Source of the DNA: Cribrihabitans marinus
GTDB taxonomy: Bacteria; Pseudomonadota; Alphaproteobacteria; Rhodobacterales; Rhodobacteraceae
Reading direction: 5' to 3'
DNA: 64,000 nt
Assembly: GCF_900109035.1 (NCBI RefSeq)
Contig: NZ_FNYD01000006.1
Location: 124,001 to 188,000, forward strand
The first letter of the stretch is position 1. Every line of letters starts with the position of its first letter. A program made the translations under genes and the position numbers. Positions 31,417 through 39,205 of this stretch are shown one piece after another. The notes under the pieces were generated by a model. That model was not told the origin of the DNA. It saw only the letters and a program-made list of their open reading frames with translations, and did not search any database.

Positions 31417-32697
31417 TCAAAATGTCGCTCTCAACCGAAGACCGACCACCGTGACCGTTGTTTCATTGGGGTTCGCGATCGGGTTCTTGATCATCTGGAT
31501 CGATGGCGTGATGGCGATGTTGTCCAGCAGTTGAAACCGATAGTACAGTTCTCCGGTCACCTGTTCCTGGAAGCTGCTGTTGGACGGCTTACCCCAGGCC
31601 AGCCCGATCCCCAGAACGTCACGCGCCTTGCTGGCGGTTGTGTCGAAGGCAAAACTGGTCCCGATGGCAACGTCCTTCTTGAACAGCGCCGCGCCGCCCT
31701 TCGACACGCCGGCAAACAGGAAAGGCATCATTCTGTCGCCGAACATGAGCTTGCTGGCTACGAAGTTGGCGCCATAGCTCTCTGGCACAGATGCCTCGAC
31801 CCGTTCATCTTGATGCCAAAGCTGCAGGCGCACTTGGTCCCAGCGGGCACGTTCTGGTGTCGTGAGGTAGTACCGCACCTCTGCTGATTTGAGGAACTCG
31901 CTCTGTTTGATCGTGTCGAACGGATTGCCTGTGGTCTTGGCATTGGCGTCGTGGATGCCTGCAACGGCCACCAATCGGGGCGTCAACTCGTAGCCAAGCC
32001 CAAACCCGAAGCCCCGGCCGGGAAATGCACGCGTGTTGCTGGCCTGAACGGCTGTGTTCTGAAACCCGCGTTTCGGAGAGGACAGGGCGTGCGCACCGTA
32101 CCAGCCCACGGCGCTGATCTTGCCAATGACGAACTTCAGCCGCCCGTTCATTAGTGACTGCCGCCAGGCTAGTTCAGACAGGTTGGCTTCCGAATAATCG
32201 CTGAATCCGGTTCCGACCAACGTACCACTGCCGAACTGGTTGCCCAGTTTCGATGGCGGAATTGCAGTACCCAGCGTTGAACGGTTCTCGATCCTGAAGG
32301 TCAGGCGGCCCGTGTTCTTGGTTCCACGCCCGATCAGTGTCCAAGACCCATTGATCTCGGCCCGGCCGGCTGCCGCCTTCGTCTCTCCTGTTGAATTGTC
32401 GGAACGCTGATGCAGGGTCTGCAGGCTGAAATTGAGCTTCAGGCCATACTTGTCGTTCCAGCGCCGTTTCGCATCGAACCAGGGTTTCAGAGGTTTGCCT
32501 GGTATTCGAACGGCGGCGCCGGCGCTGATGTCGTCCTGATGAATGTCCTCGGTGACACTGTCGCCGCCTTCCAGTGACGGAGTGGGGCCATATCCCGACT
32601 GGGATTGAGCCAGGGCCCCGGTCCCGTTCAGCGCAAGGCAAAGCACACTGGCGACCGCCGCCATGTGGCGGCCAGGCAATCTGTGCCGAACTTTCAT
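31417..32697 (-). CDS. OprB-type carbohydrate-selective porin
   Basis: 426 residues, outer-membrane beta-barrel. A signal peptide near MAAVASVLCLALNGTGALAQ precedes an alternating barrel-strand pattern with family features: WNDKYGLKLNFSLQTLHQ, GSWTLIGRG, NLSELAWRQSLMNGRLKFVI, VAIGTSFAFDTTA, and the terminal strand ending VGLRLRATF with C-terminal Phe. OprB-type porins pass sugars and small acids. It is the last gene of the cargo operon, 62 bases after its neighbour. Start chosen at MKVRHRLPGRH; an upstream in-frame ATG overlaps the preceding gene. Confidence 0.85.
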   Translation of the reverse strand: MKVRHRLPGRHMAAVASVLCLALNGTGALAQSQSGYGPTPSLEGGDSVTEDIHQDDISAGAAVRIPGKPLKPWFDAKRRWNDKYGLKLNFSLQTLHQRSDNSTGETKAAAGRAEINGSWTLIGRGTKNTGRLTFRIENRSTLGTAIPPSKLGNQFGSGTLVGTGFSDYSEANLSELAWRQSLMNGRLKFVIGKISAVGWYGAHALSSPKRGFQNTAVQASNTRAFPGRGFGFGLGYELTPRLVAVAGIHDANAKTTGNPFDTIKQSEFLKSAEVRYYLTTPERARWDQVRLQLWHQDERVEASVPESYGANFVASKLMFGDRMMPFLFAGVSKGGAALFKKDVAIGTSFAFDTTASKARDVLGIGLAWGKPSNSSFQEQVTGELYYRFQLLDNIAITPSIQMIKNPIANPNETTVTVVGLRLRATF

Positions 32698-32759
32698 CCG
32701 ACGGCTGAATAACCTGGCAGATACCTGAAATGGGGATGTTGTCAGGCCCACTGCCATCT

Positions 32760-33452
32760 TCAATCTGCGGCCTCCAGAGAGTAGTACTGGTGCAGGTCAT
32801 CGCCGACCATTTTGTTGGGCTGGTCGCCCTTCTGAACGATCACCATCTCGGAGTCGAGAACCCTGCTGCGGAAGCTCCAACCGTCAGCGGGCTGCAATTG
32901 GTCGGCAAGGTTTTGTGGGTCAGCGTCCTTCACTTGCGCTCCATAGGCGTTCAGCACATAGGCGTTGCCGTCGGCATCAACTAGTTCATAGACCGCCTTG
33001 CCCGCGTGGTAGACCATCTTTTGCTCTTTCATGGTCACGTAAGGCGCGTAAGGGTCGGCACCTTCGCCCGAACCAAGCGAGGCCACTGGCAACGAAGCGG
33101 CAAACCGGGCCTCGATCTCGCCGAACTTCTTGGTTTCGCCCAAGCCTAGGGTCTGTTCGTCCATGATCCAGTATTTCGGTCCGTTCAGCTGCGCTGCCTT
33201 GACCCCGTGTTCCCTGGCTATTTCAGTCGGATCGAGCTTCCCAAACGCATCCAGGTCGCATTCGCCGTTGGCCGATGTGTTGTAGATCGTGACCTCGGTG
33301 TCGGAAATCAACAGGAACTCGCAAAACACCATTCCGCGAATATCGGAAAGTGTGACGCTTTCGATCTGGTGCTGGTCATCGGCCTGCGCGGTGCAAGCCA
33401 GTGCCACGGCGGCCAGAGTGCCGCCAAGAAATGTGCGGGTGGTCATAGTCAT
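32760..33452 (-). CDS. Uncharacterised secreted protein
   Basis: 230 residues with signal peptide MTMTTRTFLGGTLAAVALAC TAQA (cleavage likely after AQA). The mature part begins IESVTLSDIRGMVFCEFLLI and contains a Cys pair (VFCEF, NGECDL), LNGPKYWIMDEQT, KAVYELVDADGNAYVLNAY and a C-terminal GDDLHQYYSLEAAD. I recognise this as a conserved family of unknown function that occurs as secreted proteins in diverse bacteria. A role with the neighbouring porin is inferred from the operon only. A ribosome-binding site (gaggag) precedes the start. Confidence 0.7.
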   Translation of the reverse strand: MTMTTRTFLGGTLAAVALACTAQADDQHQIESVTLSDIRGMVFCEFLLISDTEVTIYNTSANGECDLDAFGKLDPTEIAREHGVKAAQLNGPKYWIMDEQTLGLGETKKFGEIEARFAASLPVASLGSGEGADPYAPYVTMKEQKMVYHAGKAVYELVDADGNAYVLNAYGAQVKDADPQNLADQLQPADGWSFRSRVLDSEMVIVQKGDQPNKMVGDDLHQYYSLEAAD

Positions 33453-33476
33453 TTTCTCCTCGGTTCGCATCGCAGT

Positions 33477-34019
33477 TCAGCAATCGCCGTCGCCACAATT
33501 GCGTACTGCCACCCCGGCCCAGCCCGTAGCACCAGGTCCGCGTCTGCCGACGCCCACGCCGTGATACACCGCACCGACACCGCCGCCGGGCCCAAACGTG
33601 TCGATAAACAGTGAAGAGGCACCGCCGCTTTTGGGCATCGTACCATCCACGGTCTTGTAGCTGTAGACTAGGTCGTCCCCATCCAGAACCGGCGCGGACA
33701 GCTCGATCACGACGAGATTGTTTTCTTCGCTCTTGTCCCCGTATTCGGACAAAACCGCATTGGGCGGATTTTCGGCGAAACTGTCTTCGCCCTTGCTCCA
33801 CCCGGTGACAAACTTGTCCAGGTGGATGTGCCCGGCAACCCTGTTCGGGCGATCGGAGAAATAGACGGTCTGTTCACCGACATCGATCATCCGCAGGTGC
33901 TGAGCGTCGGACTTCATGCTGGCAGATGTCTGAACGAACAGAAGTGTGAGGTCTTCGTGCTGGTCCGCGACTGCCATCGTTGAAGAAATCGAAAGGGCAG
34001 TTGCGACCAGCGTTCCCAT
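33477..34019 (-). CDS. Uncharacterised secreted protein (YFSDRP-type)
   Basis: 180 residues. Signal peptide MGTLVATALSISSTMAVA; mature part with QTVYFSDRPNRVAGHI, FVTGWSKGEDSFAENPPNAV and DGDDLVYSYKTVDGTMP, then SSLFIDTFG and a Gly/Cys-rich tail ending RNCGDGDC. The YFSDRPxR...SF..NPPNA pattern recurs in a family of secreted bacterial proteins of unknown function. The Gly-rich C-terminus suggests a membrane-active or cross-linked end. The start is uncertain; a TTG with an aggaa ribosome-binding site lies upstream. Confidence 0.65.
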   Translation of the reverse strand: MGTLVATALSISSTMAVADQHEDLTLLFVQTSASMKSDAQHLRMIDVGEQTVYFSDRPNRVAGHIHLDKFVTGWSKGEDSFAENPPNAVLSEYGDKSEENNLVVIELSAPVLDGDDLVYSYKTVDGTMPKSGGASSLFIDTFGPGGGVGAVYHGVGVGRRGPGATGWAGVAVRNCGDGDC

Positions 34020-34090
34020 CAATCCGGTGTGAGTGTGCGGCAACAAAAAATTCCTAGATATGAGGGCAATCAATGACAGTCGACGAGCGC

Positions 34091-34624
34091 TTACGAGCTC
34101 GCCAGCTCCTTGTTGCAAGCACGCGTCGCTTCAATCGCGTCCTTGGTGCCCGTCAGGTCGACGACAAACAGTCCTTCCATTTCGGGGAATGCGATCAGAA
34201 CCTGGCCGTTGGCAATGGCATCCACAAATTCGGGGCTCTGGGTCAGAGCGTATCCGCCTGTATAATCGCCGCGCAACTTCTTGCTCTTGATGCCGTAGGA
34301 CTTGCCGACAAACGCATTGCCGTCGACGATCACAGCGACTTCTTGCGATGCGGGGATCTTGACGTCGGCTTGCGTGAACACGCCAATATATCCGTATTGG
34401 TGGTCCTTGGTCAGACCCATCTGAAATACGTTGCCGACGTCATCCACGCTCTCTGCAAGACACGTCTTGGTGCTGGCATCGGCATAAACCGTCCAGAGAT
34501 CCATTTCCTTGTAGATCGTGAAAGCATCCGAGCTTGACGGAATTGGGCTGTTGGAGTCGGCAAAGGCGGACGTTGCGGCGATAAGGGAGGCGCCGACGGC
34601 GGCGAAGATGGTTGAAGGTTTCAT
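34091..34624 (-). CDS. Invasion-associated locus B-like secreted protein
   Basis: 177 residues. Signal peptide MKPSTIFAAVGASLIAATSA FA; mature part resembles the IalB-like fold common in alphaproteobacterial periplasmic proteins: MDLWTVYADASTKTCLAES, QEVAVIVDGNAFVGKSYGI, FVDAIANGQVLIAFPEMEG, and DLTGTKDAIEATRACN at the C-terminus. The two Cys (KTCLAE, TRACNK) probably form a disulfide. The actual function is unknown; the family name comes from Bartonella. Strong ribosome-binding site (aaagga). It is in the cargo operon, 43 bases after the propeller gene. Confidence 0.75.
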   Translation of the reverse strand: MKPSTIFAAVGASLIAATSAFADSNSPIPSSSDAFTIYKEMDLWTVYADASTKTCLAESVDDVGNVFQMGLTKDHQYGYIGVFTQADVKIPASQEVAVIVDGNAFVGKSYGIKSKKLRGDYTGGYALTQSPEFVDAIANGQVLIAFPEMEGLFVVDLTGTKDAIEATRACNKELASS

Positions 34625-34667
34625 GTTGGTCCTTTGGATGTCTGAAAGCTGGATTTCGGGTAGGACT

Positions 34668-36215
34668 TCATTGCGATCGTTGCGGCATCGGTTGCAGGAC
34701 GATGAACCCTTCGTCCCACATGTAGTAAAACCGGCCGCCAAATCCGGGCGATAGCAGGGTGTTAAAATTCATCGGCTCGAGAAAATCTGATTCCGCCAGC
34801 AACCGGCCGGTCTTAGCATCAAGCCAGATTGCCTGCTGCTTGTAGGGCGGGGTCGAAGTTTGCATCAGCGCCTGTTGGGTGACACTCGGCTCGGCGCGTG
34901 CAGTTCCGAGCACGCGGCGGTTCTTTGGTCCGTACAGGGCCTGCAACGCGGTCGTCGCGCCGTCGATGGTCCAGGCGACGGTCATTTCACCCGTTTCCCG
35001 GTCGAAATTGATGCCGCCGATTTTCATCATGTTCTGGTCGGTCGAGAACACCATGTCGTTTTCCGCGTCCACGGCCGCTTTGGGCGGCGCCCAGCTCATC
35101 CCCGTCGGCAATTCCGTCCCAAATGGATAAACTCGCGTGATCTTGGTCGAGTCATGCTGGCTTATCCCGACCATGGCGGAGGCCGCCTTGTTTGTCGGCA
35201 AGCCGTTCACCTGCACAACCATCCAGTCCCCAAGCACGCCCGGGGCGTCACCGGATGTCTGTCCCGGCTCGAGGTAGCTGTCGGTCGACCACGATTCATC
35301 CAGCGTTAGCTGCAGTGTTTCCGGATCCCAGATTACCCGGAAAAATGTCTTGATCGCCGGGGCGTAGATCATGATCTTGCCGTCGAAAGTCGTGATTGAG
35401 TGCGGTGTCACGGCGTTTTCCGGCAGATCGACGCTGTCATGGATCTCGAACGTGTCGGGGTTGATCGCGTGGATCGTCGATCCCGGCGAGGCGTCGGCCC
35501 CTCCAGGGCACTGAAAGGCCGCCAGCGTGCCCTGGATGTTGCAGGGCGTGGCACGGGTCTGGTTCTTGACGATCAGAGTCCCGTCCGGCGCAATGGTGAG
35601 GTGCTTGAAGTTGCTTCCTTCGGGCGGCGCGCCGGCGGGCAGGGCGACATGCTGGATGATCCGCCCCGTGTCGCCGTCAAGTTTCACCAGATGGTTGCCG
35701 AAGGCGATGGGAATGTTGCCATCGGGCAGGATGTTGAGGTTTGCGGCCCCGACCCAAACGCCGGAGACGTTGCCGTTCTCCAGAACGGTCCGCCAGATTT
35801 CCTTGCCAGTGGTCGCGTCGACTTTGGCCACCCACGGCCCAACCGGCACGACACCTTGTGCTGGCGGGTTGTTGCCCCCGGTCAAGTAGAGTTCACCCGG
35901 ATGACGGTTGTTCATGAACAAAACACCCTGGTACTCGCCAGCAGCACGCCAGGCATAAACATCGTTTGGCCCGTCCCAATCGCCCAGAAAGCTGGCGCAA
36001 GGATAAAGCTGGCTTCGAGCGCTGTCGGCCACCTCGGCGCCGTTCATCGACTTGAAATAGCCCGGCGTATCTAGGCCCTGAACGCAATCCCACTCCTCCA
36101 TGATCCGCTCCAGGTCCCCGGGCATCGGGCCGTTCGTCTTGGCAAACCCATCCTCGGCCAAAGCGGCGGTTGCGATGGTCTGGGATAGGATGACGGTCAG
36201 AAGAGTCGTTCGCAT
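34668..36215 (-). CDS. Exported PQQ-like beta-propeller protein
   Basis: 515 residues. Signal peptide MRTTLLTVILSQTIATAALA, then repeated blades with the quinoprotein-like pattern VAKVDATTGKEIWRT, VKLDGDTGRIIQHVALPA, FDRETGEMTVAWTIDG and IWLDAKTGRLLAESDFLEP. Cys pairs occur in WDCVQG/YPCASF and TPCNIQG/FQCPGG. It could be a quinoprotein or a non-enzymatic propeller; the PQQ-dehydrogenase catalytic residues cannot be assigned by eye. It is the first structural gene after the AraC-type regulator and lies 121 bases downstream of it, where the operon promoter may sit. Confidence 0.75.
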   Translation of the reverse strand: MRTTLLTVILSQTIATAALAEDGFAKTNGPMPGDLERIMEEWDCVQGLDTPGYFKSMNGAEVADSARSQLYPCASFLGDWDGPNDVYAWRAAGEYQGVLFMNNRHPGELYLTGGNNPPAQGVVPVGPWVAKVDATTGKEIWRTVLENGNVSGVWVGAANLNILPDGNIPIAFGNHLVKLDGDTGRIIQHVALPAGAPPEGSNFKHLTIAPDGTLIVKNQTRATPCNIQGTLAAFQCPGGADASPGSTIHAINPDTFEIHDSVDLPENAVTPHSITTFDGKIMIYAPAIKTFFRVIWDPETLQLTLDESWSTDSYLEPGQTSGDAPGVLGDWMVVQVNGLPTNKAASAMVGISQHDSTKITRVYPFGTELPTGMSWAPPKAAVDAENDMVFSTDQNMMKIGGINFDRETGEMTVAWTIDGATTALQALYGPKNRRVLGTARAEPSVTQQALMQTSTPPYKQQAIWLDAKTGRLLAESDFLEPMNFNTLLSPGFGGRFYYMWDEGFIVLQPMPQRSQ

Positions 36216-36336
36216 TTGCATTCCTAAAATCTGAGGTGCCACGCGGCGGTCCGCGCGACTTTTTTCTATTCTTCAGATTATAGAAACGGTTGCAGTGCAC
36301 GCATTTTACCTTGCGCGCCAAAAACTTGGTATGCCC

Positions 36337-37347
36337 CTAAAAGCGAGGATCGTCAGCCAATTGTGAGGGCGTCAAACCCGTCAGCCGTCGAACCGCGCGG
36401 GTCAGGGCCGATTGCGCGGAGTATCCCAGCCGTTCCGACAGATCGGTCAGAGACACATCTCCTTCGTTGAGGTGGGCCAAGGCCAGTTCACGCCGAACGA
36501 GATCGAGCTGTTCGGAATAGCTCGTACCCTCGTCGCTCAAACGTCGCTGCAAGCTGCGGACGCTGCCGCCAAAAGCCCGCGCGATCCGCTCAATCGTCGG
36601 TTCGCCGCCGTGCAGCATGGCCGCGATCACGGGCCGGATCGAAGCAGCCAGGCTGCGGTCTTCGGTCAAAGGTTGAATTTGTCCGACCCGGGGATTGGCG
36701 GTACGATCCCGAGCTACGGCCTGGAACGGGACCTGCGCCACTGACAAGTCGATACTGACGTTCAACACACCTGACTTGGATGGCAAAAGGCGGTCTGAAA
36801 ACGTCTTCGAGATATGTGCCAGGCCGGCTTTGGGATGCGGCATCATCTCGACGCGGCGCAGTAGAGGCGACTGCAGTCCTGTAAAGCGCATGAGTTGCTG
36901 CAGCATCGAGATCAACAGCACATGCACCGCGTGAGTGCTTTCGTCATCGACCTGGAAGGCAAGGGTGTGGTGAATATGAACCTGATCTTCCTCGATACTG
37001 ACTCGAAAGGTTTCGTGGCTGGAATGCATGGGCATCGCATGACTCAGCCGTTGCAAGGCCTCAAGCGGGTTTCGCGCACCAAGCGCAACACCCCCAATAA
37101 ACCCCAGTTCCACGACGCTGGCCTGGTTGACGATCTTCATACCAATATCCGGCCCGAAATCCCGCGCGAGTGCTCGTAACAGCTCAATCCCGTTTCGCAA
37201 GGGGATCGGTTCGAACGGAGATAGCGCATACCAGTAGTCTAGATCGGCCTCCGCCAAATATGGCGAGGAACGACGGCGGTTTACTTCGATCCAGCGCACC
37301 AACGGGAGCACGTTTGCAGCTCGTATTAGGGGGATAGTCTTTACCAA
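36337..37347 (-). CDS. AraC family transcriptional regulator
   Basis: 336 residues. The N-terminal half is the AraC-type 'arabinose-binding-like' sensing domain (ARDFGPDIGMKIVNQASVVE; FIGGVALGARNPLEALQRL). The C-terminal AraC DNA-binding domain has two HTHs: TIERIARAFGGSVRSLQRRL and SLTDLSERLGYSAQSALTRA, ending with RLTGLTPSQLADDPRF. It probably activates the downstream exported-protein operon. The frame opens with TTG at 37347; GTG at 37311 is an alternative and no ATG lies near. Confidence 0.85.
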   Translation of the reverse strand: MVKTIPLIRAANVLPLVRWIEVNRRRSSPYLAEADLDYWYALSPFEPIPLRNGIELLRALARDFGPDIGMKIVNQASVVELGFIGGVALGARNPLEALQRLSHAMPMHSSHETFRVSIEEDQVHIHHTLAFQVDDESTHAVHVLLISMLQQLMRFTGLQSPLLRRVEMMPHPKAGLAHISKTFSDRLLPSKSGVLNVSIDLSVAQVPFQAVARDRTANPRVGQIQPLTEDRSLAASIRPVIAAMLHGGEPTIERIARAFGGSVRSLQRRLSDEGTSYSEQLDLVRRELALAHLNEGDVSLTDLSERLGYSAQSALTRAVRRLTGLTPSQLADDPRF

Positions 37348-37676
37348 CGGCTTAAGATCTCACTCGCTCGATCAATATGAATTGCAAGAGTATCATTTTC
37401 CACTTGGCTGCCAAGCATTGGAATTGTTTCGAAGAACCAAGAAACACCACGCCAGAAGGGCCCTTGAGCGCCGTTATCTACTTGGTGGGGTCTCTTTAGG
37501 GAAGCTTGAGATACCGCATCGCGAAAGCCTCGCCGCGTCATTGGGCAACTAGCCACGGTGTTGTCAGGTCCGGAGACCTTGAATGGTCTGCTCACCCGGG
37601 CTCCCGGGTCCTGACTGGGATTTCAGCCCCCAATGCCCCTACACGCCCAGCCTCGCCGTTCTCGCAGCCTCGCAGG
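37348..37676. other. 329-base intergenic region between AraC gene and integrase
   Basis: No supportable gene. It contains two adjacent perfect inverted repeats: AGGTC-CGGA-GACCT around 37567-37580 and ACCCGGG-CT-CCCGGGT at 37594-37609. On the minus strand these lie just after the integrase stop, so they may be terminator hairpins, though no T-tract follows. The AT-rich left half is where the AraC-gene promoter would lie. Confidence 0.5.
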
Positions 37677-38891
37677 CTACCCGCGCAGCTTGACCACCTT
37701 CGACTCCGACGACTCCGACTGCGTGACGTAATCCCCCCATTTCTGCATGAGGATGCGGCGCTGATCGAGAAGATCGGAGCGGGCATAGGAACGTTCGACT
37801 TTGTTGCCGATGGTGTGGGCGAGGGCGGTTTCCGCCACTTCCCAAGATCCGGCTTCGGTGTCCTGCACCCACGTTCGGAAGGACGTTCGGAAACCATGCA
37901 TCCTGCCGCTTTCGCCTAGCGCGTTGAGCGCCTTCGTCATGGCCACGTCAGACACCCCGCTCTGGGCGCGAGGGCTCGGGAACAGGTAATCGTTGCGCGC
38001 ATTCGAGCGGCAGGCATCGACAACCTCTTGAGCCGCCGTAGACAGGGGGATGCGGAAGTCACTCACCTTGCCGCGTAGCCCCTTCATGCGCTCTGCCGGG
38101 ATCGTCCACACGTCGCCGTCTATCTCATCGAAGCGCGCCCCGCGGATCGGCATACCCCGTGCGGCGGTCAGGATCGTGAAGCGCAGCGCCAAATAGGACG
38201 GGTGCGGTTGATCGAGCCGCGCGAACAGGTCGGGAATGTCCTGCCAGGGCGTCGACCTGATCGGCTGTTGCTGGTAGGCGACATGCCCGAGCATGTGCCG
38301 GGCGGCATCGCAGACAAACGGATCGACGGAATAGCCCATCAGCCGGGCCATTTCGAACACCTTGCGCGCCCGATAGAGCGCCTTGTCTGCTGTCTCATGC
38401 TTCGTGCGCCAGATAGGCGCCAGCGTATCGTGTATGTCGCGCTGATGTATGGTGCTGATCGGCCGCCGGCCTATCTTCGGGATCACATGGATCTTGAGCG
38501 GTGACAGCCACCGGCCAGACCTGCCGTCGCCTTTCAGCCGCCCCTTGATTGCTTCGAAAACGATCCCGGTCACTTCCTCGAATGAGGGGTCGTCGCGGCC
38601 ATGCTCGACTATCGCGGCTTCCTGTTCGCGCTGCCGCTCGCTGATGGGATCAAGGCCGCGCTCCAAGGCTTCCGCCCACCGGGCGCGCTGCTTGCGGGCC
38701 TCGGCCAGCGGCATGTCTGGGAATGACCCGATCCCCATATCCCGGCGCCGGCCTTGGAACTGGTAGCGATAGGTCCAGCGCCCGCCGCCGGCAGATCGCC
38801 TCAGAATCAAGCCCCCGCCATCTTGCAGGACGCTGCCCGCGCTTGAGCTCTTGATCTGTGCTGCCGTCAGCTTATTGATGCCCCGTGCCAT
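37677..38891 (-). CDS. Tyrosine recombinase/integrase of the island
   Basis: 404 residues. The N-terminal DUF4102-type arm-binding domain (VLQDGGGLILRRSAGGGRWT; DMGIGSFPDMPLAEARKQRA) is followed by the SAM-like core and the tyrosine recombinase catalytic domain: Arg in FTILTAARGMPIRGARFDEI, MHGFRTSFRTW, and LAHTIGNKVERSYARSDLLDQRR, where HTIG...Y carries the nucleophilic tyrosine. The start MARGINKLTAAQIK at 38891 lies 143 bases inside attR; a longer open frame crossing the att site was rejected. It catalyses integration into tRNA-Leu. Confidence 0.93.
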   Translation of the reverse strand: MARGINKLTAAQIKSSSAGSVLQDGGGLILRRSAGGGRWTYRYQFQGRRRDMGIGSFPDMPLAEARKQRARWAEALERGLDPISERQREQEAAIVEHGRDDPSFEEVTGIVFEAIKGRLKGDGRSGRWLSPLKIHVIPKIGRRPISTIHQRDIHDTLAPIWRTKHETADKALYRARKVFEMARLMGYSVDPFVCDAARHMLGHVAYQQQPIRSTPWQDIPDLFARLDQPHPSYLALRFTILTAARGMPIRGARFDEIDGDVWTIPAERMKGLRGKVSDFRIPLSTAAQEVVDACRSNARNDYLFPSPRAQSGVSDVAMTKALNALGESGRMHGFRTSFRTWVQDTEAGSWEVAETALAHTIGNKVERSYARSDLLDQRRILMQKWGDYVTQSESSESKVVKLRG

Positions 38892-38895
38892 TTCC

Positions 38896-38916
38896 GCCCC
38901 ACATTCTGCCCCACAC
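38896..38916. repeat. Paired GCCCCACA repeat near attR (candidate integrase arm site)
   Basis: Matches the block at 26866-26886 at 20 of 21 positions, in the same orientation. It lies just upstream of the integrase start, so integrase bound here could also repress its own gene. Further inverted repeats (GCTACACGTAGC at 39006-39017 and GTAGCAACTGCTAC beside it) lie between it and attR and could be additional sites. Confidence 0.5.
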
Positions 38917-39034
38917 TCGCTGCCCGGTATTTTGCAACACCGTGACACAATCTGATACTGACGAGGTTTGCAGGATGCAACAATTAAAGGGTGTTCGAGC
39001 AATATGCTACACGTAGCAACTGCTACAAGGTTCA

Positions 39035-39049
39035 CACCGCCCGCACCAT
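39035..39049. repeat. Right attachment repeat (attR)
   Basis: CACCGCCCGCACCAT, identical to the end of tRNA-Leu at 26797-26811. It is preceded by an island sequence unlike the tRNA T-arm, as expected for the displaced copy. It marks the right boundary of the island; chromosomal sequence resumes at 39050. Confidence 0.9.
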
Positions 39050-39205
39050 CCTGAAACTGGAAACACCTCCAACAGTCCCGGGTGCCGAATGGGTTGCCCC
39101 AATTGGCCGGCAATTCGTTGCGCTTTGCGAAAACGCGTTTCTGGTCTAGGCTATAGAGCGATTTGAACGGTCAAATCCGCACCTTACATCTGGGGGAGGT
39201 GCCTA

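Larger units (their letters stand above)
26811..39049. mobile_element. Genomic island integrated at tRNA-Leu(UAA)
   Basis: About 12.2 kb bounded by the 15-bp attL/attR direct repeat. An integrase gene reads inward from the right end. The content is mixed: a decayed phage polyvalent protein, an XRE regulator, a phased repeat array, a truncated terminase small subunit and a six-gene cargo block. The region from 31300 to 37600 and the stretches 28860-30600 are visibly less GC-rich than the flanking chromosome. No capsid, tail or conjugation gene is present, so it is a satellite or a decayed prophage that now carries accessory genes, not an active phage. Confidence 0.88.

Noticed and set aside
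37677-39113. Integrase starting upstream of attR
   Set aside because: The extra codons cross the att site and non-coding sequence; the family start MARGIN at 38891 fits length and domain borders.
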